In this document: positions 48,893-62,819 of the stretch, piece after piece
How the letters are laid out: each line of letters starts with the position of its first letter
How positions within the stretch are numbered: the stretch's first letter is position 1
Assembly: GCA_024760905.1 (NCBI GenBank)
Contig: CM045733.1
Location: forward strand, 36,716,501-36,780,500
Length of the DNA: 64,000 bases
Direction of reading: 5' to 3'
Source of the DNA: Plotosus lineatus
Taxonomy: Eukaryota > Chordata > Actinopteri > Siluriformes > Plotosidae
Translations under genes and position numbers: made by a program
The notes under the pieces: generated by a model
Told to the model about the DNA's origin: nothing
The model's database searches: none
What the model saw: only the letters and a program-made list of their open reading frames with translations

Positions 48893-49096
48893 CTAGGACG
48901 AAAACATTGCTGTTTGATGGAAAAAAAAAAAATCTAAGCCTTGAAAAAAATGTATGTTTTTTTTAATCATGAAATACTTTAGTTTGGAATGAGTCACAAC
49001 CTTTTTCCCCCCATATTTATGGTGTTACGTTTACTCTATATGACCTGATATCCAAGTAGTAGATTAACCAATCAGAGAACAAAATTGTAAATTTAG

Positions 49097-49471
<375 letters not shown>

Positions 49472-49543
49472 TGAGTGGCAAGTGTGCAAAATGTAACTTA
49501 GACTGTGCAAAATAAGATTTTAGAAAAATCAGTTTTAAAATTA

Positions 49544-51253
49544 CAGTATGCCCTTGACTATTCGCGGTTTTGCACCCACAGTTTGAGTATTCGCTGACTG
49601 CCGAGCAACCGGCACGTGATTCAAATTCAGCCAATGGCTGTCCTCCTTTCTCCTGATTGGTTGAGCTCATGCCCCGCCCCTTTTTCCTCATTCACACACA
49701 AGTTGTCAATGAGCCTCTTTTTTTGTGTGTGTGTTTTAATTACCAGTTAAGCTCTATGATACCACTCAAACGCTCTGCGTCTTTCTCTGGCTAAGCGATA
49801 GAAAACACTGGATGTCTCTTCTGAAGAAATAAGACTTTCTCCTGAGAAATGACGGTTTTCTCTGAACTGTTGGATTAAAATATTTTTCAATTATTATTCC
49901 AGTACAGTACCTAAGTTCATGTCTATGCGTGAGATTTTATGTTCTGTAGCATGTTTAACAAACGATACCAAAAGGATTAAATTTATTACAGTACTCTTCA
50001 TGTCCTTTTATATTGAACTTGGAGTGACATCTCCAAGATGGCGTTGCCCAGAGGGCCATGTCGTGGAGTTCTCAGAGTCAAATTGTTTCTTTGTTCGTTA
50101 TAATTTGTATTATTTGTTTGTTCATGTTTTGCACTATGCTTGTCTATGACTGGTCGACTCTACTACAGCTATAAGATCGGAGTATCTTCGGGCGTGTGTA
50201 ACTAAGCACGCTAAACTGGGCTTGTTAGCCGGGGTGCGGCTAGCAGAGCTAATATGCTATGGTAGGCAGCTCAATGCGAGTCGCATCCCAGCTGACAAGA
50301 AGCCCAGTCGGGAAGAGGCCGAACGACGACTCCGGCGCTTGGGATTGCAGGGGATGAAGGCCGTGTCGCCGGCTGGGGCAATCGCCTCGAGCCATGTTTC
50401 ACAGAAACACAGTCCTGTAGATCCCTCTGTGCTGCAATCTGAGCATGAAGCTCGTCCATCTTGTTTCGCAGGAACTGAACATTTTCAAGCAGTATGGCCG
50501 GAAGTGCTAACCAAGCCTCTGAGAACTCCGCCTGGGCAGATAGCATTGAGCTCCCATAGCATAGCAGCTCATGATAGAATATGTTGTGTGCTTAGTTGCC
50601 CGAAGCTGAAGCTGCTCATAGCTGTAGGAGGGTCGACCGATCACAGACGAGCATAGTGCAAAATATGCACAAACAAATAAAACAAATTAAAACAAACAAA
50701 GAATCAATTTGACTCTGAGAACTCCGCGACGTTGCCCTCTAGTCAGCGCCATCTTGGAAACATCACTCCCAAGATGTCACTCCAAGTTCAATGTAAAAAG
50801 ACATGAAGCGTAATAAAATTTATCCTTTTGGTATCATTTGTTAAACATGCTACAGAACAAAAAATCTCATGCACAAAAATTCTCAGAATTAACTTAGGTA
50901 CTGTACTGGAATAATAATTTAAAAAGACTTTAAAACGTGTGCTTTACAACAGTTTATGCTGTATAATGTTTATATTTTATCATCAATAAAAATAAGAGTA
51001 AAAATTGAATTTCTTAATCATTACTATATTTTACTACATTATTACTGTATTAATGAGTAAAGACTGTCTATCGAATGTGTTTAAGAAGCATATTTTAGCA
51101 TGTGTAATAGATACATAGTATTTTACTTCCGGCTGCTCATACGTGCATGTGATGTGATACATGGGGTTTTACTTCCGGGTACAGAACTCGCGGATTATCT
51201 TGATTTGCAGGAGGGCTCGGAAGCAAACCGCCGCAAATGTCGAGGGCCTACTG
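49544..51253. mobile_element. Tigger-like foldback element, copy 2
   Basis: Ends: CAGTATGCCCTTGACTATTC at left and GTCGAGGGCCTACTG at right, with TA on both sides. It closely matches 22116-23845 along its length and has the same internal palindrome (CTCCAAGATGGCG at 50031 against CGCCATCTTGG at 50747). The central loop on the minus strand (50546-50271) has an open frame, AILLENVQFLRNKMDELHAQ, resembling the start of an L2-type endonuclease. There is no transposase. It lies inside the E5-E6 intron. Confidence 0.75.
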
Positions 51254-51474
51254 TAGTTTCTTTTTAAATCTAGCTTGATTTATGTTGTGTATACAACCAC
51301 TGGCAAAAATTAATCAAAAAGGCAGCGGGAAGGAGGGGGGGTAAACAAATCATAAAAATGACAGACAATTTTAACACACATATCTCAAACAAATTCAATA
51401 TTTTAATTAATGATATTTATTTGGATTACTGTTACTTTTTTGTGTTGTCCTTTGGACTTGACAACTAGACCACA

Positions 51475-51775
51475 GGGGGCAGTGGTGGCCTAGTGGTAAA
51501 GGTGCGGGATCACTGATCCTAAGGTTGGGGGTTCAAGCAGCTAACTGGGTTATCAAAGGCCGGCCATGTCTTTCACTGTCTATGGTGTGAGGAATGTAAA
51601 ACAACCATTGCTGACTTTCGACAACAGTAGTCTGCAAAGCCATCGGCGTGTTTCCGCTCTGTGATGGCTGGCGAGCTGTCCAGGGTCTACTCTGCACTCA
51701 CCCGGATTTTGTTTGGATGGGTGCCAGCCTCCTCACGAGCGTAATTAGGATTAAGCGGTTACAGAAAATAATGAT
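51475..51775 (+). mobile_element. tRNA-derived SINE
   Basis: The head GTGGTGGCCTAGTGGTAAAG fits an A box and GGGGGTTCAAGC fits a B box. The body has CAGCTAACTGGGTTATCAAA and TGGCTGGCGAGCTGTCCAGG. The tail is TAATTAGGATTAAGCGGTTA. It is the clearest + strand copy of this SINE type. Confidence 0.75.
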
Positions 51776-52489
51776 GAAATTGAATCACTAATTAACCTAT
51801 ACAGTACAGGATGAACCAATAAAGCCGTCCACATTGTAAATGTAAATAAAAAACTAATTATTATATAAATGGATCAAACTATTATTTACACACATGAAAC
51901 TTCACTCAATACAGTTTTTAATACATCATTGTTTAAAGATAACGTCTTTCAAATGGAAGTCATCATTATCAATATATGGATGGAATCCATTTTTAAAGGC
52001 TCCCATGGCTTAATGGGTAATGCTGGGTGCAGGATATTCAGATGTCCTGGCAAATAGAAACCTTAAGGATTTTAAGAGTTTGAGGTCAATGAGTATGCAT
52101 TGATGATTTGAGGTAGCCCCACAGGGGGAAAAAAACATAAAAAAACAAGATGTGATGTCAGTGGAGTGGATCATTTACACAACATTGCTACACAACATCG
52201 CCACACAACGACTTCACCCAATCCGGAAGAATTTACTTCAGAACTTGTAATAGTCTTCAAGCTGTGTGTACCGTAGCCCCATCTTGCTGAAAACAAATTT
52301 GCTTAAACTAAACCATATTTGGTTTCAGCCATAATTATGCTTGCGTATAATAATTTGAGTATTTAAAACTTTTTTGTTACTTTTAAAATCTAGGAGGTTT
52401 TTAGGTCACCCTGTATGTGTATGTATGTATATATATATATTTTGTTTGTTTGTTTGTTTGTTTGTTTTTTTTTTGTTTTGTTTTGTTCA
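51776..52489. other. Intronic sequence with simple repeats
   Basis: Contains a TATG/TA run near 52413-52440 and a GTTT run at 52443-52485. No exon or transposon end is recognised. Confidence 0.4.
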
Positions 52490-52765
52490 TTCATTAATTG
52501 ACTAATTCATTTATTTTCCAAAGTTACCCTGGAGGCCATCCCAGGATAGAAATGTGGTGGCATCAATACAGCCTACTCTTTTACGAAAGTCAGCAATGGT
52601 TCTTTTACATGGCTCTCACCATAGAGATGGAGAGGTATATATAGCCTTTTATAAACCAGTTAGCTGCACTAAGGGAACAGCAGTGACAGCCCATGACAGT
52701 GGGTCTTGAACACCCAACCTTGGGATCAGTAATCCAGCCTCCTACCACCTGGCCTAGCTGTGAAT
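52490..52765 (-). mobile_element. tRNA-derived SINE, reversed, diverged
   Basis: The left edge has TTCATTTATTTTCC. The body contains GAAAGTCAGCAATGGTTCTT, CCAGTTAGCTGC and CCAACCTTGGGATCAGTAAT, reverse equivalents of the + copy at 51475. The head is near 52765. Confidence 0.65.
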
Positions 52766-53999
52766 GGTTGGGAAAGTGTCAGCCTTGCGATTGTCTTGCA
52801 AGTTGTTCAGGGTGTGCCCTGCCTTTTCCCAGTGTTGGCACTAATTAAAAATGATAGTGCTATTAAATAAAACGTGTTACCTGTAGTTAGTCTAATTGAT
52901 ATAACGTAAATAAATAAATAGAAATCTAAACTTGGTGAAGACATAATTTGTGCCATGGTTTGTACACTTATTGATATGATTTGTGCCCCTCAACACCTGT
53001 TCACCTTGGCATTCATTTAGTGCTCCAATCGACTGACTAGATTGGACAATTCTCATCAAATTTTCATCAGTTGAAGTTTAAAATGAGACAAGGCGATGTT
53101 TATCCAATCTTTATAGGTCTAATTTTGGTGAGCCTGTTCCTACTATAGAGCAGAACACCATTTTACTGTTCTGACAGAAGATGAACATGATGTGGCCTTT
53201 TATGGTTGTAAACCAGACACCTCAAAGTTGTAAGTGTTGTATATTGTATGTTAGCTTGGGCCAGTCCATCTATTATTTCTGATCTTGTTCAGCAACAAAA
53301 GTCCCAATTGAGGGTTTTTCATCATTAAGGGAAAAAAAAACCCCAACATTACTATATAAACTCTCAGTGTTTAGAGAGCCATAGTGGAGAAATGGCCTTA
53401 CAGCAAGAAATCCACCTCACAGAAAAGTTTGGCTCCCAGCCTTGACGAGGGTATTTTTGTTTTGGATTGCATTGGTTTTCTCCAGGTACTCGACTCCCGT
53501 CTATGGTCCAAAGATATGCACACTATGTTAATAGCTTCTTTTAATCTGACCCTTGGTAGAAGTGTGCATGGTTGTGTATGTTGGACTCTCACTGGTCTGA
53601 ACTTTTCAGAGTGTATTCTTTCATCAAGAGTCAGCTGAAATAGGCTTTAGTCTCCATATGACCTGTATGGGATTTTATAATAGGAAATGAGTGAGTAAAA
53701 TAATTGTCTACAATTACTCTTGGAAGAACACACTATATTATCCATACACACTCAAGTGTTTTGGCATGAGTGGTTAAGATTGGATAAATACATGAATGTG
53801 TAGGTTTACAGGTGTTTCTAATAAAGGGGTTTGCATGTTAATCATGTGATTCATTTTCACATAGATTAGGTTCAGGCAGATTATTATCTGGATTATTGTC
53901 TATTAATAATAACGTTAACATACAGCAAATACGTGCTAATTTTATAAACTGCCATTCTAAATGTGGCTGTGTACTAATAGTTTCTGCACTGGAATTCAG
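52766..53999. other. Intronic sequence, one doubtful SINE patch
   Basis: 53385-53690 weakly resembles a + strand SINE (AGTGTGCATGGTTGTGTATG). Otherwise nothing is recognised before the E6 acceptor. Confidence 0.4.
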
Positions 54000-54201
54000 G
54001 TACTGGAACTCTCTCAGCAACCTCGTAGCATCTTTGCTGAACTCTGTTCGTTCCATCGCCTCCCTGCTGCTGCTACTCTTCCTTTTCATCATAATTTTTA
54101 GTTTGCTTGGTATGCAACTGTTTGGTGGGAAGTTCAACTTTGACGAGACGCGTCGCAGTACGTTTGACAACTTCCCCCAGTCTTTACTCACAGTCTTCCA
54201 G
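54000..54201 (+). CDS. cacna1c-like exon E6: IIS4-S5 linker, IIS5, turret
   Basis: Completes an Arg codon, then [20 protein letters not shown] (S4-S5 linker). IIS5 follows ([19 protein letters not shown]), then the extracellular turret [20 protein letters not shown] leading into LLTVFQ of the pore helix. The sequence is close to mammalian Cav1.2. The turret reads DETRRS, two residues shorter than the DEMQTRRS I recall for the human channel. The acceptor is ATTCAG and the donor GTACCT is weak. It has 67 whole codons and ends in phase 0. Confidence 0.97.
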
Positions 54202-54575
54202 GTACCTTTCAAGAAATACAGTGAATAAGTGTCATATATAAATAGTGATAATTTTATGTAATATTTCGTGATCTTGATATGTGACTATGAAAATACCACT
54301 CCATCAAACAGCATTATTTATTGTTTATGTACATTTTGAAGGCTTGTAAGAGATTGGGTTCTTTATGTTGTTGTTCAGAGAGAATTTTTTTAATTCCCTG
54401 CCAAACAACTTGCACACAGAAGGAGACAGGAGATATAAAATAAACATCATACATAAAGAAATAAATATAAAATACATATTTATATGCTGGCATGCAGCTC
54501 TTCCAGGAGAGCTATTCTTGCTCATGCTTCTCAAACCTTGATCTTCAATAATTGGTGGACAAACCAAACAACATA

Positions 54576-54673
54576 TCATATTCGACGTAATAAGTGTTTA
54601 ATAACCGCCCATGTGTACTGGGAGCAAAAATCATCGATCAAACTTACCAATTTTATTCAATCATTCTCTGTAA

Positions 54674-54728
<55 letters not shown>

Positions 54729-55475
54729 CATACATACATACATATGAGGCATTCAGTGCCTGTAAAAGTTTACACAGTATTTCTTCTTTCACGGTATTAC
54801 ACAGTATGTCTATAATGTTCATCAGTAACAACACATTTGACTCTTCCGCATGCTTTAAAAAACAGGAAAATATTTTGCTCTTTTCTCTTGGTAAATGTCC
54901 AGCAACCAATGAACTACTAGAAACTGCTACAGCAAAACTATGGGATGCTCTGAATGAATGGAGCGATGAGACAGATATCGATCTATCAGAAATTGATGAC
55001 GAGTATTGTTCACCCGATTCTCCTGCTCATTATCTTCATAAATTTAAAGAAGTTCCTGGACATTGCTTGTTCGTGTTGAGTGGTTCAATGTACTATGTGC
55101 TACAGTTGACATTCGTGTTGATTGGTTCAACGTGCCATGTGCTAAAGTTGACATTCATGTTGATTGGCTCGAGTTCACATCTGAGAGAAAATATTTAAAG
55201 GGACAGCACCGGGAGGAAAAATTAAAGTTTTTTTTTTTTTTTTAAATTATGCTGTTTTCTGGTTATTTTCAGCTTTCATGTAAGTAATTTGGTTGATACC
55301 AGAAAATGAATAACACAAATACCAGTAAGCCTCTTTTATTGTTCTGTTATTAGTCATGTTTTTCAACTCGATGGTAATAAGCACTTACCGTTCCTCTCTG
55401 CTGGTCGTCATTTTAATAAGCGCCCACCCACTCCAATTTTTTAAAGCACCTGAGTGCTTATCACGTCGAATACGG
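54576..55475 (+). mobile_element. TATTCGAC-type TIR element, copy 3
   Basis: Ends: TCATATTCGACGTAATAAG at left and CTTATCACGTCGAATACGG at right, flanked by TA. It contains a TA microsatellite (54677-54722). The + strand 54860-55040 encodes a coherent acidic stretch with GKCPATNELLETATAKLWDA, LNEWSDETDIDLSEIDDEY and CSPDSPAHYL, conserved with copies 1 and 2. This is the most open copy and may preserve part of the parent protein. No DDE motif is visible. Confidence 0.75.
54677..54722. repeat. (TA)n microsatellite
   Basis: TA run inside TIR element copy 3, followed by short CATA repeats. Confidence 0.95.
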
Positions 55476-56644
55476 TAATTAAGAAAGCTGGCAAAAATGG
55501 CAAACTACAAGAACTTAACAAATATTTAAAATGTACTCTTGATGATATTCACTGATAATGAGACACAGGAGCAGTACTTTGCACTGAACATGTGCAAACT
55601 TGCAAATGAACTTTCTTAATACCAAGTTTGCAAAGCTCATAGTCTCACACTTCGGAGTAAGAATTTATCAAATTTGAATTGGGAATATAAACTGTCAGGA
55701 CTATAGGACTCATGGTAATTTAGCAGTTAGAACAGCGTCGTAAATAATGCTGTAAGCCTACCTCCTTTATTGGATATTAAAAAAAATAATATTCAGGATC
55801 TGTGGCATACATATAAAAGGCATACATATAAAAGAGGTAGGAAAAGGTTGTAGGAGATTGTTCTGATAAGCGACATCAGCTTGGTTTGATTGTGATGTTC
55901 TATCCAGCTGTTTAAGGTGTATTCTGTCTTCACTGAGTGCCAACAGTGATAGGCAAAACCTATTTTGATCCTTTATAGGATTGAGCCGTTAGGAAAATGA
56001 ATGAGTGAGTTTTGTTTAAAGGAAGACAAGAACTACAAGTAAACTAAAATCAATGGGATAAAATAAAAATTGGAAATAAATTGCAGTATATGTATTTGCC
56101 AATGGTTGATGTGAAATGCATTCTGTGATATTTGTAACCAAGGAGTACAGAGGAAGCTATGAATTTGCTTTTTTCTGAGCAGACTCAAGTCTTAAATAGA
56201 CAAAATGCTCTACTAAGCGATTTACCACTGTTGGCATTTATACAACCAGTGCCAGCCTAGTCTGTTATGGATGATAGTAAAATGGGCTGAATTACAGCTG
56301 TAAAAAAAATCAAAAGAAAAGGATTGCTTTGAGTAGTCCCCTTAGTTTTTTTCAAAGTCAATGACTACCATTGACATTGTATGTGTATAAAGATCCAATA
56401 GACAATGTAATACACTATCGACCTGTTTAGGGTGTAACTTGCTACTCACCTAAATTCAAGTGGGATTGTTTTTTGCTTTCACTTTACTCTGGCAGATATG
56501 CAGTAAAGAAAATGGATAGATTCTTCAGCCAAATGTTTATATATATTTTGTTAGTCTTTGAAGATGCTGCTTTTTATCATCAGAACTTAAAAACAATGCT
56601 TGGACTGATTTCTCCACAAGTTTTTACAAGCAATGCAGATTTTT
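55476..56644. other. Intronic sequence, doubtful SINE relics
   Basis: The ends of two possible old SINE copies are seen near 55990 (GTTAGGAAAATGAATGAGTG) and 56520. No exon is recognised. Confidence 0.35.
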
Positions 56645-57278
56645 TTTCCTGATCAATTAATTTAACTTAGCCACTCTCCTGGGCCCCTTTCCTCAAACAC
56701 ATTTTCCAGGCAAAATAACCTTGTGTCCTCGTCCAGTCTTCTTTACCACTGTCCCATTTGTTTTAACTTCTTAATAATTCCTCTGACAGTAGATATGGGC
56801 AGGTGCAGGCGAGAGGCTTTTTGCTATAGTTTTCGCCTTGTGAAAATTGAGACACATCTGCCTTACTTCAATGGTGTGTTCCTTTATCTTTCCCATGTTG
56901 AAGGGTGCGTAAGACAAATGTTCCCTGTGTCACACCATATTTATACCCCAGGGAGACAGGAGGCAATGAATTACTAATTAAATGTTCCTAGATACTCTGA
57001 TCAACATTGTAAATTACTGTAGAGATGACATAAAAACGTCATTTACACAAATTTCCTAGTAATGGTTCGGGGTGCCAATAATTATGGACCAGGTGATTTT
57101 ATGAAAAAAGTATTTCTTAGTCAGGGATTTATTTTCCCTTAAAATTGACTTGAGTTGAGGGTTACAATTTTGTACAGTTTTCAGTGTTAGAGTATGCTTC
57201 TGCAATAATAATAATAAAAAATAAATAGACTTTTAACACATCATAACCTGAATGCCAATAATTATAGAGGGCAGTGTG
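56645..57278 (-). mobile_element. Tc1-like element, N-terminal half
   Basis: The right end (complement) reads CACACTGCCCTCTATAATTA followed by TTGGCATTC, and a related repeat lies at about 57078-57095. TA follows at 57279-57280. On the minus strand about 56900-56655 encodes a Tc1-type N-terminal start, MGKIKEHTIEVRQMCLNFHK, then TGRGHKVILPGK, with one stop. The catalytic half and left terminus are missing. It lies in the E6-E7 intron. Confidence 0.65.
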
Positions 57279-57599
57279 TATGCTTACGATATTTAAGGCC
57301 TTAAGGTACTGCCAATTAAACACATCCAGATGTGCACTTCCAAATATGTCATTGTTATGAGAATACACCAAAGTTTTTAGTGTAAAAGGTAATGTATAAA
57401 TTTCTTACTTCCTCCAGACTATTTAAAAAGACATTTAATTTGTAGGTAACCTTTGACCTATGGAATTTCATTATATGTATGTAAATATTAGATAACAGTC
57501 AAATTCTGAAAAAAAAAGTTTATTTATTTATTTATTTATTTTTCATGTTTTTATTTCTTCAAATTAACATTAACTAAGTACGATTCTTTTCCCTGTCAG

Positions 57600-57720
57600 A
57601 TTTTGACCGGAGAGGACTGGAACTCAGTGATGTATGATGGTATTATGGCCTATGGTGGGCCATCATTTCCTGGAATGCTTGTGTGCATTTACTTCATCAT
57701 TCTTTTCATTTGTGGAAATT
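57600..57720 (+). CDS. cacna1c-like exon E7: pore loop and IIS6 start
   Basis: Encodes the domain II selectivity filter and the first part of IIS6. [20 protein letters not shown] carries the pore Glu, one of four that make the Ca2+-selective EEEE ring. Then [20 protein letters not shown] starts IIS6. It matches Cav1.2 closely. The acceptor is CTGTCAG. The exon ends after one base of a Tyr codon at a GTATCCTTTA donor, a U12-type signal. It has 40 whole codons. Confidence 0.97.
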
Positions 57721-57730
57721 GTATCCTTTA
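57721..57730 (+). other. U12-type (minor) splice donor
   Basis: GTATCCTTTA matches the minor-spliceosome donor consensus RTATCCTTT at every position, unlike the GTRAGT-type donors elsewhere in this gene. Minor introns are known in voltage-gated sodium and calcium channel genes. A possible branch site, TCCTGATC, lies at 58513-58520, about 12-14 nt before the AG at 58531-58532, a typical spacing. Confidence 0.8.
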
Positions 57731-59484
<1,754 letters not shown>

Positions 59485-59990
59485 CAGACAGGCGCTCCCC
59501 GACTTACGTTTTTAATTGGTTCCGGACGGCCGAACGTAAGTTGAAAATGAACGTAAGTTGTTACAGTGACGTATGACACTCATATTGCACTATACATCCA
59601 TAAATACCATTACCGTATCTCATAAAACATCCCTAAATCAATTGTTATAAACATAACATTGACAAATAATATCAAATATATCAAATAATATCAACATTAT
59701 TTCAAATAAATTAAATTCAAGCAAAATAATTTCAAATGGATAAATTTTAATCAAGTCCATCAAATATCAAATACAGTGGCAAATATAACCTTTAACATTC
59801 TCTATGATGCGATCTTTCTGCTTGTAAATAGTTCCAATGGTCGACGGATGGTCACTTTACATCTTTTCATGAATCTGAGCTGAGTCACATTACATGAAAC
59901 TTAAAACAGCCAATCAATGCTAACAATATGTGAGGCGCTCAACACCAAAAGTAGTTTTCTTATTTTGTGCTTGAGACAAAGCACGGGTTA
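59485..59990. mobile_element. Tigger-like element, left end only
   Basis: CAGACAGGCGCTCCCCGACT followed by TACG, preceded by TA, resembles the left end of the element at 35443. GAACGTAAGTTG blocks near 59530-59560 are typical of such termini. I could not find a matching right end, so the end coordinate is approximate. Confidence 0.5.
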
Positions 59991-60719
59991 TACGGATTTC
60001 TGGTCTTTCAAGTGAGCAAGGGCACCGTTGAATACTGGTTTAGTACTCAGCCTGCACTGATGTGAATCATCAGCAGAGCGGACAGTTCTCGTTCTTTTCT
60101 GGATTCGGGTTTTCATTCATTTTACAACTCTCTTTGCTTAACTGAGTATGCATGGTACATTGCACCAATCCAAGCAGATAGTTAATTCATCTGTGTATGA
60201 GACTTGAACCCATGCTGGTAGGCTTATGCTTCTGACCAACCATATTTGCTTAGGGTTACAAAAGTCCACAAAAACAGTGTAAACACAAAGATCACAGAGA
60301 CAATGTATTTATAAAAAATACAAGAAGGAGTCAAACGCATTCACTCATTCTCTGAACCACTTAATTCTAAGATGCAGGGAGGCTGGTGATTTTTTTTTTA
60401 ATTTAAATGTTTTTGTTGCAAGCAGAATTGTAATTTAATTGTCTTTGCAGTCATTTAAATGAATGCAACACATGTTTTTTTATATTAATATGAAGGAAAA
60501 GGGAAAAACATTATTTGCAGTTTTATTTGATTTTAAATGTCAAAAAAGGATTTGTGGCTCCCAGTGTTTTCTTTACTGTGGAAAACAGGTCCAAATGGTT
60601 CTTTGAATGGCAAAGGTTGCTGATCCTTGGGCTAACCACTATGCCACTGTACTGCTCTTTAGCAACACAACATTGTAACAGTACAGAGTTCAGTAAATCA
60701 GACCATAATGTTGGAGTGG

Positions 60720-60755
<36 letters not shown>

Positions 60756-61039
60756 TTAGTATTTGGAATTTTTGTACATGTAATAATGAAATGAATATGT
60801 GGAGGAAACCAATTGTGAGATTTATGTGGATATAGTTTATTTGGCTTTCAAATTGTTTTTGAGTAGCAGGAGAACCATTAAAAGTAGCAGGAGCCTTTGT
60901 CCTCAAAATGTCATATTTACTGTGACCAACTCAAAAAAAATTACACATTAAGAGGCTGAATTGAGGATCCATCATGAGAAATCAACAAGCACACATGGCA
61001 CTGAATTGGCTTGTTCATCTAATGCATGGCACTGTATTG
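59991..61039. other. Intronic sequence with SINE relic and (CA)n
   Basis: 60343-60400 contains the reversed 3' end of a SINE (CATTCACTCATTCTCTGAAC). A (CA)n run lies at 60721-60753. Otherwise nothing is recognised. Confidence 0.4.
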
Positions 61040-61260
61040 GAAGGTTTCATACCACAGTGTAAGACATGCACATTAGGCTAATTGACAGTTTTAATTTGTT
61101 CCTAGGTGTAAGTATGAATGGTTGTGTGTGTTTGCCCTGTGATGGTCTGGTGAGCTGTTCAGGGTGTACCCTGTGTAAACCCTGTGCCAGCTGAGATAAG
61201 TGCCAGCCTCTGTATGACCCTAGAATAAAGTTGTTTGAAAAATAAGTCAGTGAGTGATTC
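61040..61260 (+). mobile_element. tRNA-derived SINE, 3' part
   Basis: Contains TAGGCTAATTGACAG, TAGGTGTAAGTATGAATGGT, TTCAGGGTGTACCCTGTGT and GCCAGCCTCTGTATGACCCT, the standard order of this SINE body. The tail lies near 61250. The head is missing. Confidence 0.65.
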
Positions 61261-61734
61261 ATGGGATGGGACAAATGTACTTTTATTCTGTACTAGGATT
61301 GAGACAGTTTGGGACTGAGTTTTTAATTTTACCTGGTCATAATTTTGGGATTGTGAAGAATACATATATTTTTTAAATGTTATGAGATTTTGACAAGAAT
61401 ATTTCAGTAGGAGTGAGATAAAAATCCACTCCCGTCTGTTACTGCTCATAATGTACTGAAAAACAAATAAAGGTAAAGCCAGATAGGTATTCTCTTTCAA
61501 CTAAAATATGTTTTATATTTAATTTATAGCTATATGAAATGAAAATTATAGGTTGTAATGGAGCAAAAAGCACAGATGGTCCTTATCACTGCATGTCCCA
61601 ATTCTTTTCAGGATAAAACTATGAAGATGATATATGAAAGCTTGAATATAATATTGAGTCAACATGCTAAAGGAAAGCCACTTTTTCTGGGTGTACTTGT
61701 TAGCACACCGCACAAACTTGGGTTATATGACACA

Positions 61735-61905
61735 AGTGATTAAGGTGATGGGTTGCTGATCCGAAGGTCAGTTGTTTAGTCAGCACTGTTGAGCTCTTGA
61801 GCAAGGCCCTTAACCCTCAATTACTCAGTTATTTTAAAAAAATCATAATTGTAAGTCGTTCTGGATAAGAGCGTCTGTCAAATGTTGTAAATATACATTA
61901 ATTCC
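61735..61905 (+). mobile_element. tRNA-derived SINE with common fish tail
   Basis: The head is degraded (GATGGGTTGCTGATCCGAAG). It is followed by CTTGAGCAAGGCCCTTAACC and the tail GTAAGTCGTTCTGGATAAGA then GCGTCTGTCAAATG, blocks I recognise from SINEs in many ray-finned fish. This copy supports the fish assignment. Confidence 0.75.
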
Positions 61906-62819
61906 TGCTGCATTCTATAGGAAGGCTCAAACCAGATTTAACAAGTATTAGCCAGTAAGCTAAGGTAATACAATGCATAGCCACAAACTAGCACACACTG
62001 TATGTGCAGATTTAAGACTACCATAGAATATGGCATCCTGTTTACTTCCAAAGCTCTCTCCAGCTGTATCACCGGAGCTCCTATATTGTACCCTTACCAC
62101 TGAGACTTTAGATGAAGTAATCAGAAGAAAAGGCACAAATGAATAGTATTCAAAAAAAAAGAAAAATATAATTGTATCACATTGATAAGGGGTTCCATTC
62201 AGGAGTGTGATACAGGAGCTCTGCTGATATATAATACATGTGTGAAATGGCAGGTTGCATGTAAGAAATGATGCAGATTTTTTTTTTCAGGGTAGGTGGT
62301 GCATGGCACTCTTGTAGACGGAAATTCTGCCAGCCACTCACGTAATTTAAAAGGCTTGCAAATTTATAGCTCTATAGTTTATGTATCTGAATATATTTAT
62401 GTTTAAAAACTTAAAAGCCTTTTTTAAACTACCATTATATACCAGGAGCATTTCAGAATTTCTGTTGTTACAGAGATGAGTAGACTTTATTCAGGAGTAG
62501 TACCTGAAAATCAGTGGGATATACAATGCAGAAAATTAAGTCAGTTCTCATTTACAACATTTAGCAGACACTCTTATCCAGAACTGCTTTAAAGTCACTA
62601 TCAGTGAATGTATTCTTTTACTTGTTTGTTAGAACACAGACTGTTTCCCATCAGTCAAACTCAGTTGGTAGGTGTTGTTTGGGTTTGTGTGTGTGCGCGC
62701 GTGTGTGTGTGTGTGTGTGTGCACGCATGTGAATATACAGCACTGTGCTGCTGTACAGCACTGTGCTAAGTACTGCTGAAAAAGGAACGTTATCAAATGT
62801 TGTTTGAATATACTCAATG
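61906..62819. other. Intronic sequence with SINE tail and (GT)n
   Basis: 62540-62600 is the reversed SINE tail (CATTTAGCAGACACTCTTAT). A GT-rich run lies at 62685-62722. The rest is unassigned. Confidence 0.45.

Noticed and set aside
51475..51560. Functional tRNA gene
   Set aside because: Good A and B box matches, but the sequence continues into the repeated SINE body.
53896..53999. Upstream extension of exon E6 in the same frame
   Set aside because: The frame is open before 54000 but lacks channel homology and crosses the TTCAG acceptor, so it is intron.
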